In this document: positions 5,791 to 6,390 of the stretch, one piece after another
Numbering within the stretch: the first letter of the stretch is position 1
Layout: the number at the start of each line of letters is the position of its first letter
Source: Actinomycetes bacterium
GTDB taxonomy: Bacteria; Actinomycetota; Actinomycetes; Mycobacteriales; Micromonosporaceae
Assembly (NCBI GenBank): GCA_021793335.1
Contig: JAJYSW010000192.1
Span: 1 to 6,390 of the forward strand
Direction: 5' to 3'
DNA: 6,390 nucleotides
Translations under genes and position numbers: made by a program
Notes under the pieces: generated by a model
The model's database searches: none
What the model was told of the DNA's origin: nothing
Seen by the model: the letters and a program-made list of their open reading frames with translations, nothing else

Positions 5791-6390
5791 ATGATCCCAT
5801 TGCTGACCCGCTATGGCGCCAAACTCGCCGCCGTACTCGTGCTCGCGCTCGGCGCGGTCATCACGGTCAACGCCGTGACCGACGATCCCGCCGCGCAGGA
5901 CGCCGACCACCCCAGCCGGGCCGCCGCCGAACAGCAGGCCCAGGCCGAGGAGGCGTACGAGGCGGTGCGGTTCCAACACGTCAACTACATCGCCGAGACC
6001 GCCGGAGCCGACGTCACCACCAAGGCCGCGGCCGTCGCCGACTACGCGGCCGACAAGGCCGCCGGCCTCGACGACGCCGAAGCCGAGGCCCGAGAAGCCG
6101 CCGAGCGGGCGGCGGAAGAAGCCGCCGCTGAGGCCGCCGCCGCCGAAGAAGAGGCCGCCGCCGACTCCAATCCGACCTCGGTGGACATCCCTTCGGGCTG
6201 CGGCGAGTTCTCCGGCAACCGCGCAACCGGCTGCGCCATCGCCCTCGACTGGGGCTTCGACCTCGAACAATTCGGCTGCCTCGAAGCACTGTGGACACGA
6301 GAGTCGGGTTGGAACGAATACGCCGCCAACTCGATCGGCGCCTACGGCATCCCCCAGTCGCTCCCCGGTTCCAAGATGTCCAGCGAAGGC
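5791..6390 (+). CDS. Secreted/anchored lytic transglycosylase-like protein with coiled-coil stalk (3' end outside window)
   Basis: The ATG at 5791 follows AGGAG (5778-5782) by eight bases. The frame is open to the right edge, giving 200 residues with no stop. Residues 8-29 (YGAKLAAVLVLALGAVITVNAV) are a hydrophobic signal peptide or membrane anchor after an Arg/Lys-bearing N-terminus. Residues 43-127 are an Ala/Glu-rich charged helix likely to be a coiled-coil stalk. Residues about 137-200 begin the lysozyme-like domain with CLEALWTRESGWNEYAAN (163-180), where E171 is the predicted catalytic acid, and GAYGIPQSLPGSKM (183-196). These are hallmarks of actinobacterial transglycosylase proteins related to resuscitation-promoting factors. 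Cysteines 137, 148 and 163 could form a disulphide outside the cell. About 40 further residues would be expected. The role is cleavage or remodelling of peptidoglycan at the cell surface. It follows phoH by 114 bp, on the same strand, with a possible RNA control element in between. Confidence 0.9.
   Translation, partial: MIPLLTRYGAKLAAVLVLALGAVITVNAVTDDPAAQDADHPSRAAAEQQAQAEEAYEAVRFQHVNYIAETAGADVTTKAAAVADYAADKAAGLDDAEAEAREAAERAAEEAAAEAAAAEEEAAADSNPTSVDIPSGCGEFSGNRATGCAIALDWGFDLEQFGCLEALWTRESGWNEYAANSIGAYGIPQSLPGSKMSSEG

Noticed and set aside
4456..6270. 604-codon open frame on the minus strand antisense to phoH and the transglycosylase gene
   Set aside because: It is Gly/Val-rich with no recognisable motif and mirrors the codon phase of two genes with clear domains. 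Long antisense frames are expected in DNA with extreme third-position GC.

Overview
The window is strongly GC-rich, with G or C at nearly every third codon position, GTG starts and GC-rich hairpins. It carries an actinobacterial-type PIN-PhoH protein and an actinobacterial secreted lytic-transglycosylase-like protein. This points to a high-GC actinobacterium. A Micromonosporaceae or Glycomycetaceae-like host is a guess from gene style only. There are six protein genes, four on the minus strand and two on the plus strand, diverging from a 196-bp control region at 4197-4392. No tRNA, rRNA, CRISPR array, insertion sequence or attachment site was seen.

Left part, minus strand, read from right to left: a 91-residue helical-hairpin protein (4196-3921), a 268-residue helical/coiled-coil protein (3907-3101), a large soluble FtsK/SpoIIIE-type ATPase (3104-429), and an Ala/Glu-rich coiled-coil protein that runs off the left edge (418 to before 1). 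The junctions are 13 nt, a 4-nt ATGA overlap, and 10 nt, so this is almost certainly one translationally coupled operon. The ATPase has one intact P-loop module flanked by two regions that look like degenerate copies. The combination of a small helical protein, coiled-coil partners and an FtsK-type motor without membrane segments has no function I can name. It is the best candidate here for an undescribed system. A distant resemblance to the small-helical-protein plus FtsK-ATPase logic of type VII secretion is an inference only.

Right part, plus strand: a PhoH2-type protein (4393-5676) with an N-terminal PIN ribonuclease domain and a C-terminal PhoH helicase/ATPase domain. A 114-bp gap follows with a perfect 11-bp hairpin and a longer-range 9-bp pairing that reaches the next ribosome binding site. 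Then comes a secreted or membrane-anchored lytic-transglycosylase-like protein (5791 to beyond 6390) cut by the right edge. PhoH2 is expected to act on RNA in the cytoplasm and the transglycosylase on peptidoglycan outside it. Their adjacency may be co-regulation or only conserved gene order.

The divergent control region holds weak promoter-like boxes for each side, a three-part CCCAAC / GTTGGG / CCAAC inverted-repeat set in front of phoH, and three GTGAC half-sites.
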